DNA of 32,173 bases. It comes from Cytophagales bacterium. GTDB taxonomy: Bacteria > Bacteroidota > Bacteroidia > Cytophagales > Spirosomataceae. The notes under the pieces were generated by a model, which was not told the DNA's origin, made no database searches, and was given only the letters and a program-made list of their open reading frames with translations. The stretch covers positions 1 through 32,173 of the forward strand of contig JAAFJL010000047.1 of the NCBI GenBank assembly GCA_013298865.1, given 5' to 3'. Shown piece after piece: positions 15,243 through 23,936 of the stretch. Each line of letters opens with the position of its first letter. The stretch's first letter is position 1. Made by a program: the position numbers and the translations under genes.

Positions 15243-15486
15243 TTACAAATGTAAACTATACAAATGTAAAAAGCAAGGGTTTTGAAAAATATTCAGAAAT
15301 ATTTTCAAGTAAAATAGTTAAATTTAAAGGATTACAATTGTAAATACTACAATTAGATTACAAATGTGACATAAATGTTGAATATTACATTTGTAATGGC
15401 ATATAATTTTACAAATGTCAATTTTTAAAAGTTACATTTGTTCTTGATTAATTTGTTAAACTAATTTACATTACTTACATTTGTAA
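15243..15486. repeat. Array of TTACAWWTGTAA operator-like dyads
   Basis: Eight sites in 244 bp: 15243-15254, 15258-15269, 15332-15343 (TTACAATTGTAA, fully palindromic), 15358-15369, 15385-15396, 15409-15420, 15432-15443 and 15475-15486. Four fit TTACAWWTGTAA exactly, three have one mismatch and one has two. They occur in both orientations. The last overlaps the promoter of the XRE gene, so binding and repression by that protein is the simplest reading. Confidence 0.85.
15452..15483 (+). promoter_or_regulatory. Bacteroidota-type promoter of the XRE gene
   Basis: TTTG at 15452-15455 and TACATTTG at 15476-15483 are 20 bp apart, fitting the Bacteroidota housekeeping-sigma consensus TTTG/TAnnTTTG. 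The -7 box lies inside the last TTACATTTGTAA dyad. The predicted leader is only about 20 nt. Confidence 0.65.
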
Positions 15487-15508
15487 ATAGTTTAACATAT
15501 TATCTCTT

Positions 15509-15961
15509 ATGGACTTAAATAAAAAGATAGGACAAGTAATTTCAGATTCAGGAATGTCCCCTACTGCTTTTGCAGATAAAATTGGTGTACAAAGAAGTAG
15601 CATATCGCATATCTTGTCTGGACGCAATAAACCGAGTTTTGATATTATTCAGAAAGTACTGAGAACTTTCCCTGATATTGATCCTAATTGGTTGATTTTT
15701 GATAGTGAGGATGAAGCAGAAACGCCCATAGCCCGTAGAAATACACCTTATGCTCCCCCAGTTTTCAATAAAAGAGAAGAGGTACAGGAAACATTAGAGT
15801 TATCATACAATAATAGCCCCAAAAGGGAAACGGCTAATACGATACGCCCAATAGAAAAGGCTGTCGCACCAATGCAACAGCCTTCTTTTGCCACAAAACA
15901 AGTAGAAAGAATTGTAACTTTCTATACAGATGGGACTTTCAGAGAGAGTAAACCAGAATAA
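15509..15961 (+). CDS. XRE-family HTH transcriptional regulator
   Basis: 150 aa. An N-terminal Cro/C1-type helix-turn-helix spans about residues 5-62: KKIGQVISDSGMSPTAFADK, then IGVQRSSISHILSGRNKPS and FDIIQKVLRTFPDIDPNWLI. It is followed by a disordered Pro/Thr-rich linker (about 68-125) and a short conserved C-terminal block, VERIVTFYTDGTFRESKP, that recurs in Bacteroidota XRE proteins and may be a dimer or ligand contact. The eight-dyad array upstream, with one dyad on the promoter, suggests autorepression by cooperative binding. It is monocistronic, and no prophage gene lies around it. It adjoins the candidate origin region, but a replication role is speculation. Confidence 0.85.
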   Translation: MDLNKKIGQVISDSGMSPTAFADKIGVQRSSISHILSGRNKPSFDIIQKVLRTFPDIDPNWLIFDSEDEAETPIARRNTPYAPPVFNKREEVQETLELSYNNSPKRETANTIRPIEKAVAPMQQPSFATKQVERIVTFYTDGTFRESKPE

Positions 15962-16001
15962 TTTTATGATGTTTGTTTATCGTTGTTAGGCAATGACATA
16001 C

Positions 16002-16868
16002 CTATTCATGATTAGATAAGCGGATACTATCTGAGCCTAAAGTAATTTTTTGCTCTCTGAAAAGCCCTCCAATTGCTTTTTTGAAGTCTTTTTTAGACAT
16101 CTGAAAGGCTTGATATATGATTTCGGCATCGGTTTTATCACCGAATGGCAATGTGCCATTCGCTTGCTCTAATTTCTTCATAATCAAAGCCTTTTGGGTA
16201 TCAATACGGTCAAAACCTTGCATTTCGAGGCGTAAATCTATCTTTCCATCCTCTCTGATTTTCTTGATAAACCCTTGTGTGTATTCACCCAAAGGCAATT
16301 CTTTAAAAATCTCATTTTTATACACAATTCCCATACAGTATTTACCAGATTCTTTAATGAGAGCCTTTACGCCCATATCTGTGTATTGATATGGAAGAAT
16401 TTCCACTGCTTGCCCTTCCTGTAGATTTTCAACTAAATCTTGGTCAAAAAACTTCTCTAATTTCCCTGAAGCAACAATTCTTTCGGTTTGTTCATCAATA
16501 TAGATTTTTACTAAATATGAACGTCCTAACGCCATTTTAGTACTTTGTTCACCAAAGGGTACGAGCAAATCCTTCATAAGTCCCCAGTCCAAGAAAACAC
16601 CTAATTTGCTTACATCTCGTACCTGTAAATAGGCATAATCCCCAACGACTGCAAATGGCTTTAAGGTAGTAGCAATTAGTCTATCTTCTGAATCTCGGTA
16701 GAGAAAAACTGTCAAAAAATCGCCAATTTTTGTACCTTCGGGAACATAAACTCTTGGGATGAGGATTTCTTCGCCATTGTGTCCGTCCAGATACAAGCCG
16801 AAATCTAATTCTTTAATGACTTCTAAAGTATTATACTGCCCCAATTGGAGCTTTTGTTCTATTTCCAT
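16002..16868 (-). CDS. CvfB/YitL-family S1-like RNA-binding protein
   Basis: 288 aa from the ATG at 16868 (MEIEQKLQLGQYNTLEV). Upstream only TTG at 16895 would extend it. The architecture fits CvfB: S1-like beta-barrels (LDFGLYLDGHNGEEILIPRVY; then AYLQVRDVSKLGVFLDWGLM with DLLVPFGEQ; a third around GIVYKNEIFKELPLGEYTQG), followed by a C-terminal winged helix (DKTDAEIIYQAFQMSKKDFK, KAIGGLFREQKITL). In Firmicutes CvfB binds RNA and affects virulence gene expression. In Bacteroidota its targets are unknown. Cytoplasmic, single gene, divergent from fdhD with a 145-bp shared upstream region. Confidence 0.85.
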   Translation of the reverse strand: MEIEQKLQLGQYNTLEVIKELDFGLYLDGHNGEEILIPRVYVPEGTKIGDFLTVFLYRDSEDRLIATTLKPFAVVGDYAYLQVRDVSKLGVFLDWGLMKDLLVPFGEQSTKMALGRSYLVKIYIDEQTERIVASGKLEKFFDQDLVENLQEGQAVEILPYQYTDMGVKALIKESGKYCMGIVYKNEIFKELPLGEYTQGFIKKIREDGKIDLRLEMQGFDRIDTQKALIMKKLEQANGTLPFGDKTDAEIIYQAFQMSKKDFKKAIGGLFREQKITLGSDSIRLSNHE

Positions 16869-17013
16869 AAATAATTCTTGTGAAACGACGTTCAAACTTA
16901 GAGGTTTAGAGAAATAGAGTTAGTCTCTACTATCTTCATCTATGTCTCTTTGTTATAAATCGTTAATAATATCTGTAAAATTGCATCAATAATCCGATTA
17001 TATCAAATAAGCG

Positions 17014-17856
17014 ATGTTGCTTCCTGTGTCTCATACAAATATTCAGAAATTCAAAAACGGAGAATGTTCCGCCGAACCAGACTTATTGGTCGTGGAAGAA
17101 CCTTTGGAAGTTAGGATTGGATACAGCAAAAACCATGAGCGTATGCAAATGAGTCTCGTTACTACCATGCGAACGCCCACAGGACATGATTTCGAGTTGG
17201 TGATAGGTTTTCTCTTTTCTGAAAATATCATCTCTCAACATACTGATATTCAAAGTATTAAATATTGTATTGATACTGGAAAGCAAGCAGAAAATAATAT
17301 CGTTCGGGTAGAATTAATACCAGAGATTGATTTTCAAGATAATGAGCATGAACGTTTTTTTATGGCAAATTCAAGTTGTGGTGTTTGTGGGAAAGCCTCT
17401 ATCGAGCAATTAGAGAAAAGATGTCATATTATCCCGAATCACAAGAATATATTGTTTGAAGGTAAAAAACTCTTGTTATTTTCTGAAAAAATAGCTCAAT
17501 ATCAAAAAATATTTGAATTTACGGGAGGATTACACGCAGCAGCTTTATTTAATTTAGAAGGAAATTTATTACTGCTTAGGGAAGATGTAGGCAGACATAA
17601 TGCCCTTGATAAATTGATTGGTGCAGGAATTATATCTAAAATAGATTTTTCTGATAAAATACTCTTTATGACCAGTAGAGCAAGTTTTGAATTAGTGCAA
17701 AAGTCGGTTATGGCTGGCATTCCGATTATGGCAAGCGTTGGTTCTGCTACTAATTTAGCGGTTAATACTGCCGAACATTACAATCTTACATTGATTAGTT
17801 TCGTAAAAAAGGATAGTTTTAATATTCATACTTCAAATAAAAGAATACAGTTTTAA
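17014..17856 (+). CDS. fdhD: Formate dehydrogenase accessory sulfurtransferase FdhD
   Basis: 280 aa, the family length. FdhD takes sulfur from the cysteine desulfurase and passes it to the bis-MGD cofactor of formate-dehydrogenase-type enzymes. The sulfur-carrying loop SSCGVCGKAS has Cys122 and Cys125, matching the CxxC of the E. coli protein. Other family blocks are present: EEPLEVRIGY near the N-terminus, PTGHDFELVIGFLFSE, FTGGLHAAAL, EDVGRHNALDKLIG and MTSRASFELVQKSV. It lies 6 bp upstream of the molybdoenzyme gene, so the chaperone and its client are made together. Confidence 0.95.
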   Translation: MLLPVSHTNIQKFKNGECSAEPDLLVVEEPLEVRIGYSKNHERMQMSLVTTMRTPTGHDFELVIGFLFSENIISQHTDIQSIKYCIDTGKQAENNIVRVELIPEIDFQDNEHERFFMANSSCGVCGKASIEQLEKRCHIIPNHKNILFEGKKLLLFSEKIAQYQKIFEFTGGLHAAALFNLEGNLLLLREDVGRHNALDKLIGAGIISKIDFSDKILFMTSRASFELVQKSVMAGIPIMASVGSATNLAVNTAEHYNLTLISFVKKDSFNIHTSNKRIQF

Positions 17857-17862
17857 GAAAAT

Positions 17863-20178
17863 ATGGCAAATCCAGAACCTCCATTAGTATTTACAGGACT
17901 TAAATTAGACATTCCTGCTACTGAAGCCGCAGGTTTTACAGCCGTTGCTCACTCGCTGAAGCACGTTTTTGGAGCAATGCCTGTTGCCAGAGGATTTAAG
18001 GCTTTGTTCAAACTGAATCAAAAACAAGGGATAGACTGTCCAAGTTGTGCTTGGCCAGACCCCGACGCACACCGTTCTTCTGTTGCAGAATATTGTGAAA
18101 ACGGAGCGAAAGCTATTGCAGAGGAAGCAACTACCAGAAAAGTAGGAACAGTTTTCTTTCAAAGATATTCAGTGAATGAATTATCAGAAAAATCTGATTA
18201 CTGGTTAGGACAACAAGGTCGCCTGACGCATCCTATGGTTATCAGAGAAGGACAAACACATTACGAGAAAGTATCTTGGGAAGATGCCTTTTCACTGATA
18301 GGTAATAAACTAAAATCGCTTCTTACGCCGAATGATGCTATATTTTATACTTCTGGGCGAACATCAAACGAGGCAGCCTTTCTATATCAATTGTTTGTAA
18401 GAGAATACGGTACGAATAATTTACCAGATTGCTCTAATATGTGTCATGAATCAAGTGGTGTGGCTTTGACGGAGACTTTAGGATTAGGGAAAGGCTCTGT
18501 GACCTTAGAAGATTTTAACAAAGCTGAGGTGATTATGATTTTAGGGCAAAATCCTGGTACGAATCATCCCAGAATGTTATCTGCTTTGGAAGAAGCCAAA
18601 CAGCATGGAGCAAAAATAATTTCTATAAATCCATTGATTGAAGCAGGTTTGTTAGCATTTAAACATCCACAGAAGCTAAAAGACGTAGTATTTGGAGCAG
18701 AAAAACTAACAGACATTTATTTGCAAGTAAAAATTAATGGAGACTTACCATTATTGAAATGTATGTTGAAGCTATTGGTTGAAGCAGATATAAATTCATC
18801 AGGAAAAACTTTAGACCATAGTTTCATTAATAAAAATACAGCCAATTATGATATTCTATTGAAGGATTTAGAGCAATATTCACTTGAAACTTTGTCAGAA
18901 TCTTGTGGCATTACTCTGACGCAAATAAAAGAAGCAACCGAATTACTGATAAACCATAATAGAATCATTGTCTGTTGGGCAATGGGACTGACACAACATA
19001 AGAACTCTGTCTCTACGATACAAGAAGTGGTCAACCTTTTACTATTAAAGGGAAGTATTGGTAAAGAAGGTGCAGGAACTTGCCCTGTGCGTGGGCATAG
19101 TAATGTGCAAGGAGATAGAACAATGGGAATTTATGAAAAACCTAAACAAGCATTTTTAGATAAAATTGAAGAAGTGTTTGGTTTCAGACCTCCCCAAGAA
19201 CATGGTTATGATACAATAGAAGCCATTAAAGTAATGCACGAGAAACCTGGAAAATTTTTTGTCGGAATGGGTGGAAACTTCCTCTCTGCCACACCAGATA
19301 CTCAGTTTACTGCTAAAGCATTGACTAACTGTGATTTAACAGTTCATATCTCAACTAAACTCAATCGTAGTCATTTAATTCATGGCAAAACAGCTTTGAT
19401 ATTACCAACACTTGGAAGAACTGATATTGACAAACAAGCATCTGGAAATCAATTTGTTACGGTAGAAGATTCCATGGGAATTGTGCATTCTTCCGAAGGA
19501 CAACTATCACCACCTTCAGATACTCTATTATCAGAACCAGCTATTGTAGTAGCAATTGCAAAGGCAACTTTAGGGAAATCTTCAAAAGTGAATTGGGAAG
19601 AGCTTTGTACAGATTATGATAAGATTAGAGATTTAATTGAAAAAACTATCTCTGGGTTTGAGCAATATAACCAGCGAGTTAGAAAAGATTTTGGCTTTTA
19701 TTTGCCCAATGCCCCCCGTGAAGGACAATTTACAACAAAAAATAGCAAGGCAAATTTTACTATAAATCCATTGTCGGACATCAAATTAGAATCGGATGAA
19801 TATTTAATGATGACCATTCGTAGCCATGATCAGTTCAATACAACTATCTATGGCTTAAATGACAGATATAGAGGTATTTACAATGAAAGAAGAGTGATTT
19901 TAATGAATGAAAAGGATATTCAAGCATTAAAATTACAGCAATATCAAGTGGTAAATCTTATCAATTACCATGGAAAAACCGAACGAATAGCCGAACGATT
20001 TATCGTTATTCCTTATAATATCCCTTCCAGATGCGTAGCAACGTATTTTCCAGAAACGAATGTATTAGTACCCATAAATTCAGTAGCAGATAAAAGTAAC
20101 ACACCAACCTCAAAATCAGTTATCATTAAAATTACTCCAGTTGTGGAGGATGGAAATACTATTTTGGCAAAAGTATAA
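17863..20178 (+). CDS. FdhF/YdeP-family molybdopterin oxidoreductase, alpha subunit
   Basis: 771 aa, standard for the FdhF/YdeP family. The N-terminus has IDCPSCAWPDPDAHR (Cys59, Cys62) but not the four-cysteine Fe-S motif of typical formate dehydrogenases. The molybdopterin domain follows, with YTSGRTSNEAAFLYQLF, the Mo-ligand region CSNMCHESSG (Cys194 in place of selenocysteine), ILGQNPGTNHPRM, and GHSNVQGDRTMGI. The C-terminal part (MMTIRSHDQFNTTIYGLNDR) is the molybdopterin-dinucleotide-binding domain. There is no signal peptide, so it is cytoplasmic. The true substrate of YdeP-type enzymes is uncertain; E. coli YdeP is linked to acid resistance. Pairing with fdhD supports a sulfurated bis-MGD cofactor. 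No electron-transfer subunit is encoded nearby. Confidence 0.93.
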   Translation: MANPEPPLVFTGLKLDIPATEAAGFTAVAHSLKHVFGAMPVARGFKALFKLNQKQGIDCPSCAWPDPDAHRSSVAEYCENGAKAIAEEATTRKVGTVFFQRYSVNELSEKSDYWLGQQGRLTHPMVIREGQTHYEKVSWEDAFSLIGNKLKSLLTPNDAIFYTSGRTSNEAAFLYQLFVREYGTNNLPDCSNMCHESSGVALTETLGLGKGSVTLEDFNKAEVIMILGQNPGTNHPRMLSALEEAKQHGAKIISINPLIEAGLLAFKHPQKLKDVVFGAEKLTDIYLQVKINGDLPLLKCMLKLLVEADINSSGKTLDHSFINKNTANYDILLKDLEQYSLETLSESCGITLTQIKEATELLINHNRIIVCWAMGLTQHKNSVSTIQEVVNLLLLKGSIGKEGAGTCPVRGHSNVQGDRTMGIYEKPKQAFLDKIEEVFGFRPPQEHGYDTIEAIKVMHEKPGKFFVGMGGNFLSATPDTQFTAKALTNCDLTVHISTKLNRSHLIHGKTALILPTLGRTDIDKQASGNQFVTVEDSMGIVHSSEGQLSPPSDTLLSEPAIVVAIAKATLGKSSKVNWEELCTDYDKIRDLIEKTISGFEQYNQRVRKDFGFYLPNAPREGQFTTKNSKANFTINPLSDIKLESDEYLMMTIRSHDQFNTTIYGLNDRYRGIYNERRVILMNEKDIQALKLQQYQVVNLINYHGKTERIAERFIVIPYNIPSRCVATYFPETNVLVPINSVADKSNTPTSKSVIIKITPVVEDGNTILAKV

Positions 20179-20249
20179 GGGTTACAATCTCTGATTTGCT
20201 ATTTTTAAATAAAATTCAACAAGTAAAAATTATCAACTTACGTATAAAA

Positions 20250-21137
20250 ATGAATCAAATTTCAGTAATAGGCGGAGGAACAATGGGAAACGGAATAGCC
20301 CATACTTTTGCTCAGTTTGGCTATCAGGTTTCCTTGATAGATGTTAGTCAGGTAGCTTTAGATAAAGCCTTACAAACGATTGCTAACAACTTAGATAGAC
20401 AAGTTAAAAAAGGTACAATTCAAGCGGAGGATAAAATGAATACACTTGCTTGTATTAAGATTTTTACAAATTTAGAAGAAGGGGTTTCTCAGGCAGATTT
20501 AGTAGTGGAGGCAGCATCTGAAAACTTTGAGATTAAATCAAGTATTTTTAAGCATTTAGATATTCTTTGTCCATCTCATACGATTTTAGCAAGCAATACA
20601 TCGTCGATTTCTATTACAAAAATTGCCTCGGTTACTAAGAGACCCCAGCAGGTAATTGGAATGCACTTTATGAACCCTGTACCTCTGATGAAATTAGTGG
20701 AGGTAATTAATGGTTATTCTACTGCAAAAGAAGTGACAAAGCAGATATTTGATTTATCTCAAAAAATCAACAAGACTCCAGTGGAGGTGAATGATTATCC
20801 TGGTTTTGTAGCAAATAGAATACTGATGCCAATGATAAACGAAGCAATTTATGCCCTTTATGAAGGCGTTGCTGGCGTTGCCGAGATAGATACAGTGATG
20901 AAATTAGGAATGGCTCACCCGATGGGACCTTTGCAATTGGCAGATTTTATAGGTTTAGATATTTGCCTCAGTATCATGAATGTCCTTTATGATGGCTTTA
21001 AGAATCCTAAGTATGCACCATGCCCACTGTTAGTAAATATGGTACAAGCAGAAAAATTTGGTGTAAAATCAGGAGAAGGTTTTTATCAATATTCTCCCGA
21101 AACCAAGGAAATGAGAGTTTCTGAGAGGTTTTTGTAG
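20250..21137 (+). CDS. 3-hydroxyacyl-CoA (3-hydroxybutyryl-CoA) dehydrogenase
   Basis: 295 aa from the ATG at 20250; an upstream TTG at 20196 would add an unlikely 18-residue leader. The Rossmann fold opens with ISVIGGGTMGNGIAHTFAQF, NAD-type. Catalytic and substrate motifs follow: SNTSSISIT, GMHFMNPVPLMKLVEVI (His of the His-Glu pair) and DYPGFVANRILMPMINEA. The C-terminal helical domain has LGMAHPMGPLQLADFIGLD. It oxidises or reduces 3-hydroxyacyl-CoA in fatty-acid breakdown or butanoate metabolism. It lies 71 bp after the molybdoenzyme gene on the same strand and is followed by a strong terminator; whether it belongs functionally with fdhD is doubtful. Confidence 0.93.
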   Translation: MNQISVIGGGTMGNGIAHTFAQFGYQVSLIDVSQVALDKALQTIANNLDRQVKKGTIQAEDKMNTLACIKIFTNLEEGVSQADLVVEAASENFEIKSSIFKHLDILCPSHTILASNTSSISITKIASVTKRPQQVIGMHFMNPVPLMKLVEVINGYSTAKEVTKQIFDLSQKINKTPVEVNDYPGFVANRILMPMINEAIYALYEGVAGVAEIDTVMKLGMAHPMGPLQLADFIGLDICLSIMNVLYDGFKNPKYAPCPLLVNMVQAEKFGVKSGEGFYQYSPETKEMRVSERFL

Positions 21138-21166
21138 GAAAAGTTATGTAGTGAGTCTTATGTATT

Positions 21167-21214
21167 AAGTCCTAAGTATTGGCAGAACGCCACTCGCCAA
21201 TACTTAGGACTTTT
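21167..21214 (+). terminator. Terminator after the hydroxyacyl-CoA dehydrogenase gene
   Basis: A perfect 17-bp stem, AAGTCCTAAGTATTGGC (21167-21183) with GCCAATACTTAGGACTT (21196-21212), is followed by TT then ATAC on the plus strand. It stands between two convergent genes and may help both. Confidence 0.82.
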
Positions 21215-21292
21215 ATACAACCTCTAAATTATACGACCATTTTGGTTAGCTAAAACGAACATCAATCATCGAAAAACGGGCATCGAGATACA

Positions 21293-22111
21293 CTAAACTA
21301 CCACATTATTGTCTCGTAGAGCCTGATTCAATGAAGTTTTCAAATCCGTACTTTCTTTACGTCGTCCAATAATTAAAGCACAGGGAACATTGTATTCACC
21401 AGCAGGGAATTTCTTTGGGAAACTTCCTGGGATAACAACGCAATTTTCTGGAACATATCCAATGTATTCAACAGGCTCTGTTCCAGTTACATCAATGATT
21501 CTGGAACTACCAGTAATAGTAACCCCAGCACCTAAAACAGCACGTTTTCCTATTCTTGCACCTTCAACCACAATACATCTTGAACCAATAAATGCTCCAT
21601 CTTCAACAATAACTGGTGCAGCTTGTAATGGTTCAAGTACTCCTCCAATACCTACTCCCCCACTCAAATGTACGTCTTTTCCAATCTGAGCACAACTTCC
21701 AACAGTTGCCCAAGTATCGACCATCGTACCTGAATCTACATAAGCACCAATATTCACGTATGAAGGCATCATGATAACTCCTTTTGCTAAAAATGCTCCA
21801 TAACGAGCAACCGCAGGAGGAACAACCCTAACACCTAATTCAGCATAATTACTTTTAAGTTTCATTTTATCGTGATATTCAAAAATACCAACCTCATGTA
21901 CTTGCATTTGTTGGATAGGGAAATACATTACTATTGCCTTTTTTACCCATTCGTTTACAGTCCAAGTTCCATCTTCATTAGGATTAGCAACTCTTAGTAT
22001 TCCTTTATCTACTAATTCTACAATTTCTGCAATAGCATCTTTAGTTTCCTGATTCGAGCGGAGGCTGGTATCCTCCCAAGACTTTTCAATTATTACTTGT
22101 AAGTTATTCAT
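21293..22111 (-). CDS. dapD: 2,3,4,5-tetrahydropyridine-2,6-dicarboxylate N-succinyltransferase
   Basis: 272 aa, as usual. DapD makes N-succinyl-2-amino-6-ketopimelate from tetrahydrodipicolinate and succinyl-CoA in lysine and meso-diaminopimelate synthesis. The N-terminal helical part (IIEKSWEDTSLRSNQETKDA, with VNEWVKKAIVMYFPI) is followed by the left-handed beta-helix of hexapeptide repeats (MPSYVNIGAYVDSGTMVDTW, ATVGSCAQIGKDVHLSGGVG, GRCI-like turns such as IGSRCIVVEGARIGKRAVLG), and the C-terminus ends PCALIIGRR. It indicates the succinylase branch for diaminopimelate. Single gene with a 757-bp non-coding region upstream, shared with gap. Confidence 0.96.
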   Translation of the reverse strand: MNNLQVIIEKSWEDTSLRSNQETKDAIAEIVELVDKGILRVANPNEDGTWTVNEWVKKAIVMYFPIQQMQVHEVGIFEYHDKMKLKSNYAELGVRVVPPAVARYGAFLAKGVIMMPSYVNIGAYVDSGTMVDTWATVGSCAQIGKDVHLSGGVGIGGVLEPLQAAPVIVEDGAFIGSRCIVVEGARIGKRAVLGAGVTITGSSRIIDVTGTEPVEYIGYVPENCVVIPGSFPKKFPAGEYNVPCALIIGRRKESTDLKTSLNQALRDNNVVV

Positions 22112-22868
22112 TATGATTTGTTAAAGTGCTACTATGCACTGTTACGATTGTTTAAGTATTTACCACAAAATAAATACATTATAGCAGAATATAATAATAT
22201 CTCTTGTATAAAATTTAAGAAAAAATATCAGAAATTAACTTTATATAAATATATATAACTAATTGAAAATCAATGATTTGTATATATTGAAAATATTAAA
22301 CAGAATAATATTTGGGGGCAATAATTAGAATAATGACCTCAATCCTTTATATCTCCTATGACATTCTGTCAGTCTTTATTTTGTAGTAAATATGTTTGGA
22401 ATTAACTCGATAGAGAGCTAAATCTTGGTAAGTAAACATATCTATTCCTAATATAAATTTCTGATTAGATTCTTTGAAGATTACTCTTAATCCCCCTACC
22501 CTATCTTTAGCTCTATGGTATATAATCAGGCAATAAATTAAATATATACTACTCAGCCTGATTCAGATTAATGTAGTAAAAAATCCTCGTAATAAAGACA
22601 TTTCAGTACCCCTGGGGGCATTTATTAGCCTTGTAGAATGAAAAGCAGTAGGTATAAAAATATGAAATAAGATTACAAGGAGAACAAGGTTAGCAAACGA
22701 ATACAAAATACTACTATATTTAGCAATTTGTAAGTAAATTTTTATTTTTACTAAATTTAATAGCAATATTTGCTAATATTATTGCCTTAATATATACTCC
22801 TATTCCTTGTTATTGAGGCTGTTCTAACGTAAATTTGTATTATTAATCAATTTTTCCCTCTTATTAAA
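22112..22868. other. 757-bp gene-free region between dapD and gap
   Basis: Very AT-rich, with no frame that looks like a gene; a 67-codon minus-strand frame at 22563-22766 is low-complexity. Two short similar blocks, TGGGGGCA followed by TWATTAG, occur near 22313 and 22611. Just upstream of dapD, AGTGC-TACTAT-GCACT (22125-22140) forms a small dyad. A promoter for gap is at the right end. Nothing else is recognised. Confidence 0.55.
22807..22837 (+). promoter_or_regulatory. Bacteroidota-type promoter of gap
   Basis: TTG at 22807-22809 and TAAATTTG at 22830-22837, with 20 bp between, fit the -33/-7 consensus. Transcription would begin about 25 nt before the ATG at 22869. Confidence 0.6.
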
Positions 22869-23879
22869 ATGAATAAAGTAAAAGTCGCAATCAATGGTTT
22901 CGGACGCATAGGTAGATTAGCTTATCGTCAAATTTATAATATGCCAGGAATTGATGTAGTTGCAATCAATGATTTAACAACGCCTTCAGTGTTAGCACAT
23001 TTATTGAAATATGATAGTGCTCAAGGTAGATTTGACCAAACAGTTACATACTCTGATAATAGTATTACTGTAAATGGAGATGAAATTAAAATTTATGCTC
23101 AAAGAAATCCATCTGATATTCCTTGGGGACAACATGAAGTTGATGTAGTTTTAGAATGTACTGGATTTTTTACAGATAAAGATAAAGCAGAAGCACATAT
23201 CACGGCTGGTGCAAAAAAAGTAATTATTTCAGCTCCAGCTACTGGTGATTTAAAAACAATTGTTTTTAACGTAAATCATTCTATATTAGATGGTTCTGAA
23301 ACAATCATTAGTTGTGCAAGTTGTACGACTAACTGTTTAGCTCCAATGGCAAAAGCATTGAATGATAATTTTGGAATTCTATTAGGAAGTATGACTACAG
23401 TCCATGCTTATACCAATGACCAAAATACATTAGATGGTCCTCATCCGAAAGGAGATTTGAGAAGAGCAAGAGCGGCAGCGGCAAATATTGTACCTAACAG
23501 TACTGGTGCTGCTAAAGCAATAGGCTTAGTGCTTCCAGAATTAAAAGGACTCCTTGATGGTGGCGCTCAAAGAGTTCCAACTATTACAGGTAGCTTAACT
23601 GAGCTAACCGTACTTTTGAAAAAGAAAGTTACTCTTGAAGAAGTAAATGCTTCGATGAAAGCAGCAAGCAATGAAAGTTTTGGATATAACACCGACGAAA
23701 TTGTAAGCTCTGATATTATCGGAATAACTTATGGAAGTTTATTTGATGCGACTCAAACGAAAGTTATCACTGTTGGCGATAACCAGATGGTAAAAACTGT
23801 GAGTTGGTACGACAATGAAATGAGTTATGTTAGTCAATTAGTTAGAACCGTAAAATATTTTGCAACATTAATTGGTTAA
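22869..23879 (+). CDS. gap: Glyceraldehyde-3-phosphate dehydrogenase, type I
   Basis: 336 aa. It converts glyceraldehyde-3-phosphate, NAD and phosphate to 1,3-bisphosphoglycerate in glycolysis. The NAD fold starts [17 protein letters not shown]. Asp35 in INDLTTP with a following Leu and Pro indicates NAD rather than NADP preference. The catalytic motif [12 protein letters not shown] contains Cys152, and His179 in [10 protein letters not shown] is the general base. [20 protein letters not shown] and WYDNEMSY near the C-terminus complete the family. It has its own promoter and a strong terminator 22 bp after the stop. Confidence 0.97.
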   Translation: MNKVKVAINGFGRIGRLAYRQIYNMPGIDVVAINDLTTPSVLAHLLKYDSAQGRFDQTVTYSDNSITVNGDEIKIYAQRNPSDIPWGQHEVDVVLECTGFFTDKDKAEAHITAGAKKVIISAPATGDLKTIVFNVNHSILDGSETIISCASCTTNCLAPMAKALNDNFGILLGSMTTVHAYTNDQNTLDGPHPKGDLRRARAAAANIVPNSTGAAKAIGLVLPELKGLLDGGAQRVPTITGSLTELTVLLKKKVTLEEVNASMKAASNESFGYNTDEIVSSDIIGITYGSLFDATQTKVITVGDNQMVKTVSWYDNEMSYVSQLVRTVKYFATLIG

Positions 23880-23901
23880 TATTCATAATTGAAATAATAA
23901 A

Positions 23902-23936
23902 AAAGAGGTTCGTTTTCGACGAACCTCTTTCATTTT
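23902..23936 (+). terminator. gap terminator abutting the next start codon
   Basis: A perfect 12-bp stem, AAAGAGGTTCGT (23902-23913) with ACGAACCTCTTT (23919-23930), has a TTTCG loop and then CATTTT. The start codon of the hydrolase gene follows at 23937, six bases after the stem. Confidence 0.88.

Larger units (their letters stand above)
14363..15508. other. 1.1-kb gene-free region: candidate replication origin/centromere plus regulator upstream region
   Basis: No gene is visible. From left to right it contains three DnaA-box-like sites in one orientation (14478-14486, 14660-14668, 14672-14680), a parS-like site between them (14518-14533), a cluster of ATAGGA palindromes (14750-14901), a very AT-rich segment (about 14820-15120) that could unwind, a terminator-like hairpin (15168-15197), and an array of TTACAWWTGTAA dyads (15243-15486) in front of the XRE gene. 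The grouping resembles a bacterial oriC. No dnaA or other replication-initiation gene is in the window. Confidence 0.45.

Noticed and set aside
22125..22140. AGTGC-TACTAT-GCACT dyad in front of dapD as an operator
   Set aside because: Arms are only 5 bp, there is no second copy, and no regulator is linked, so it is too weak to claim.
22563..22766. 67-codon minus-strand frame between dapD and gap
   Set aside because: Low-complexity hydrophobic composition, no recognisable motif, and it lies in AT-rich intergenic DNA.
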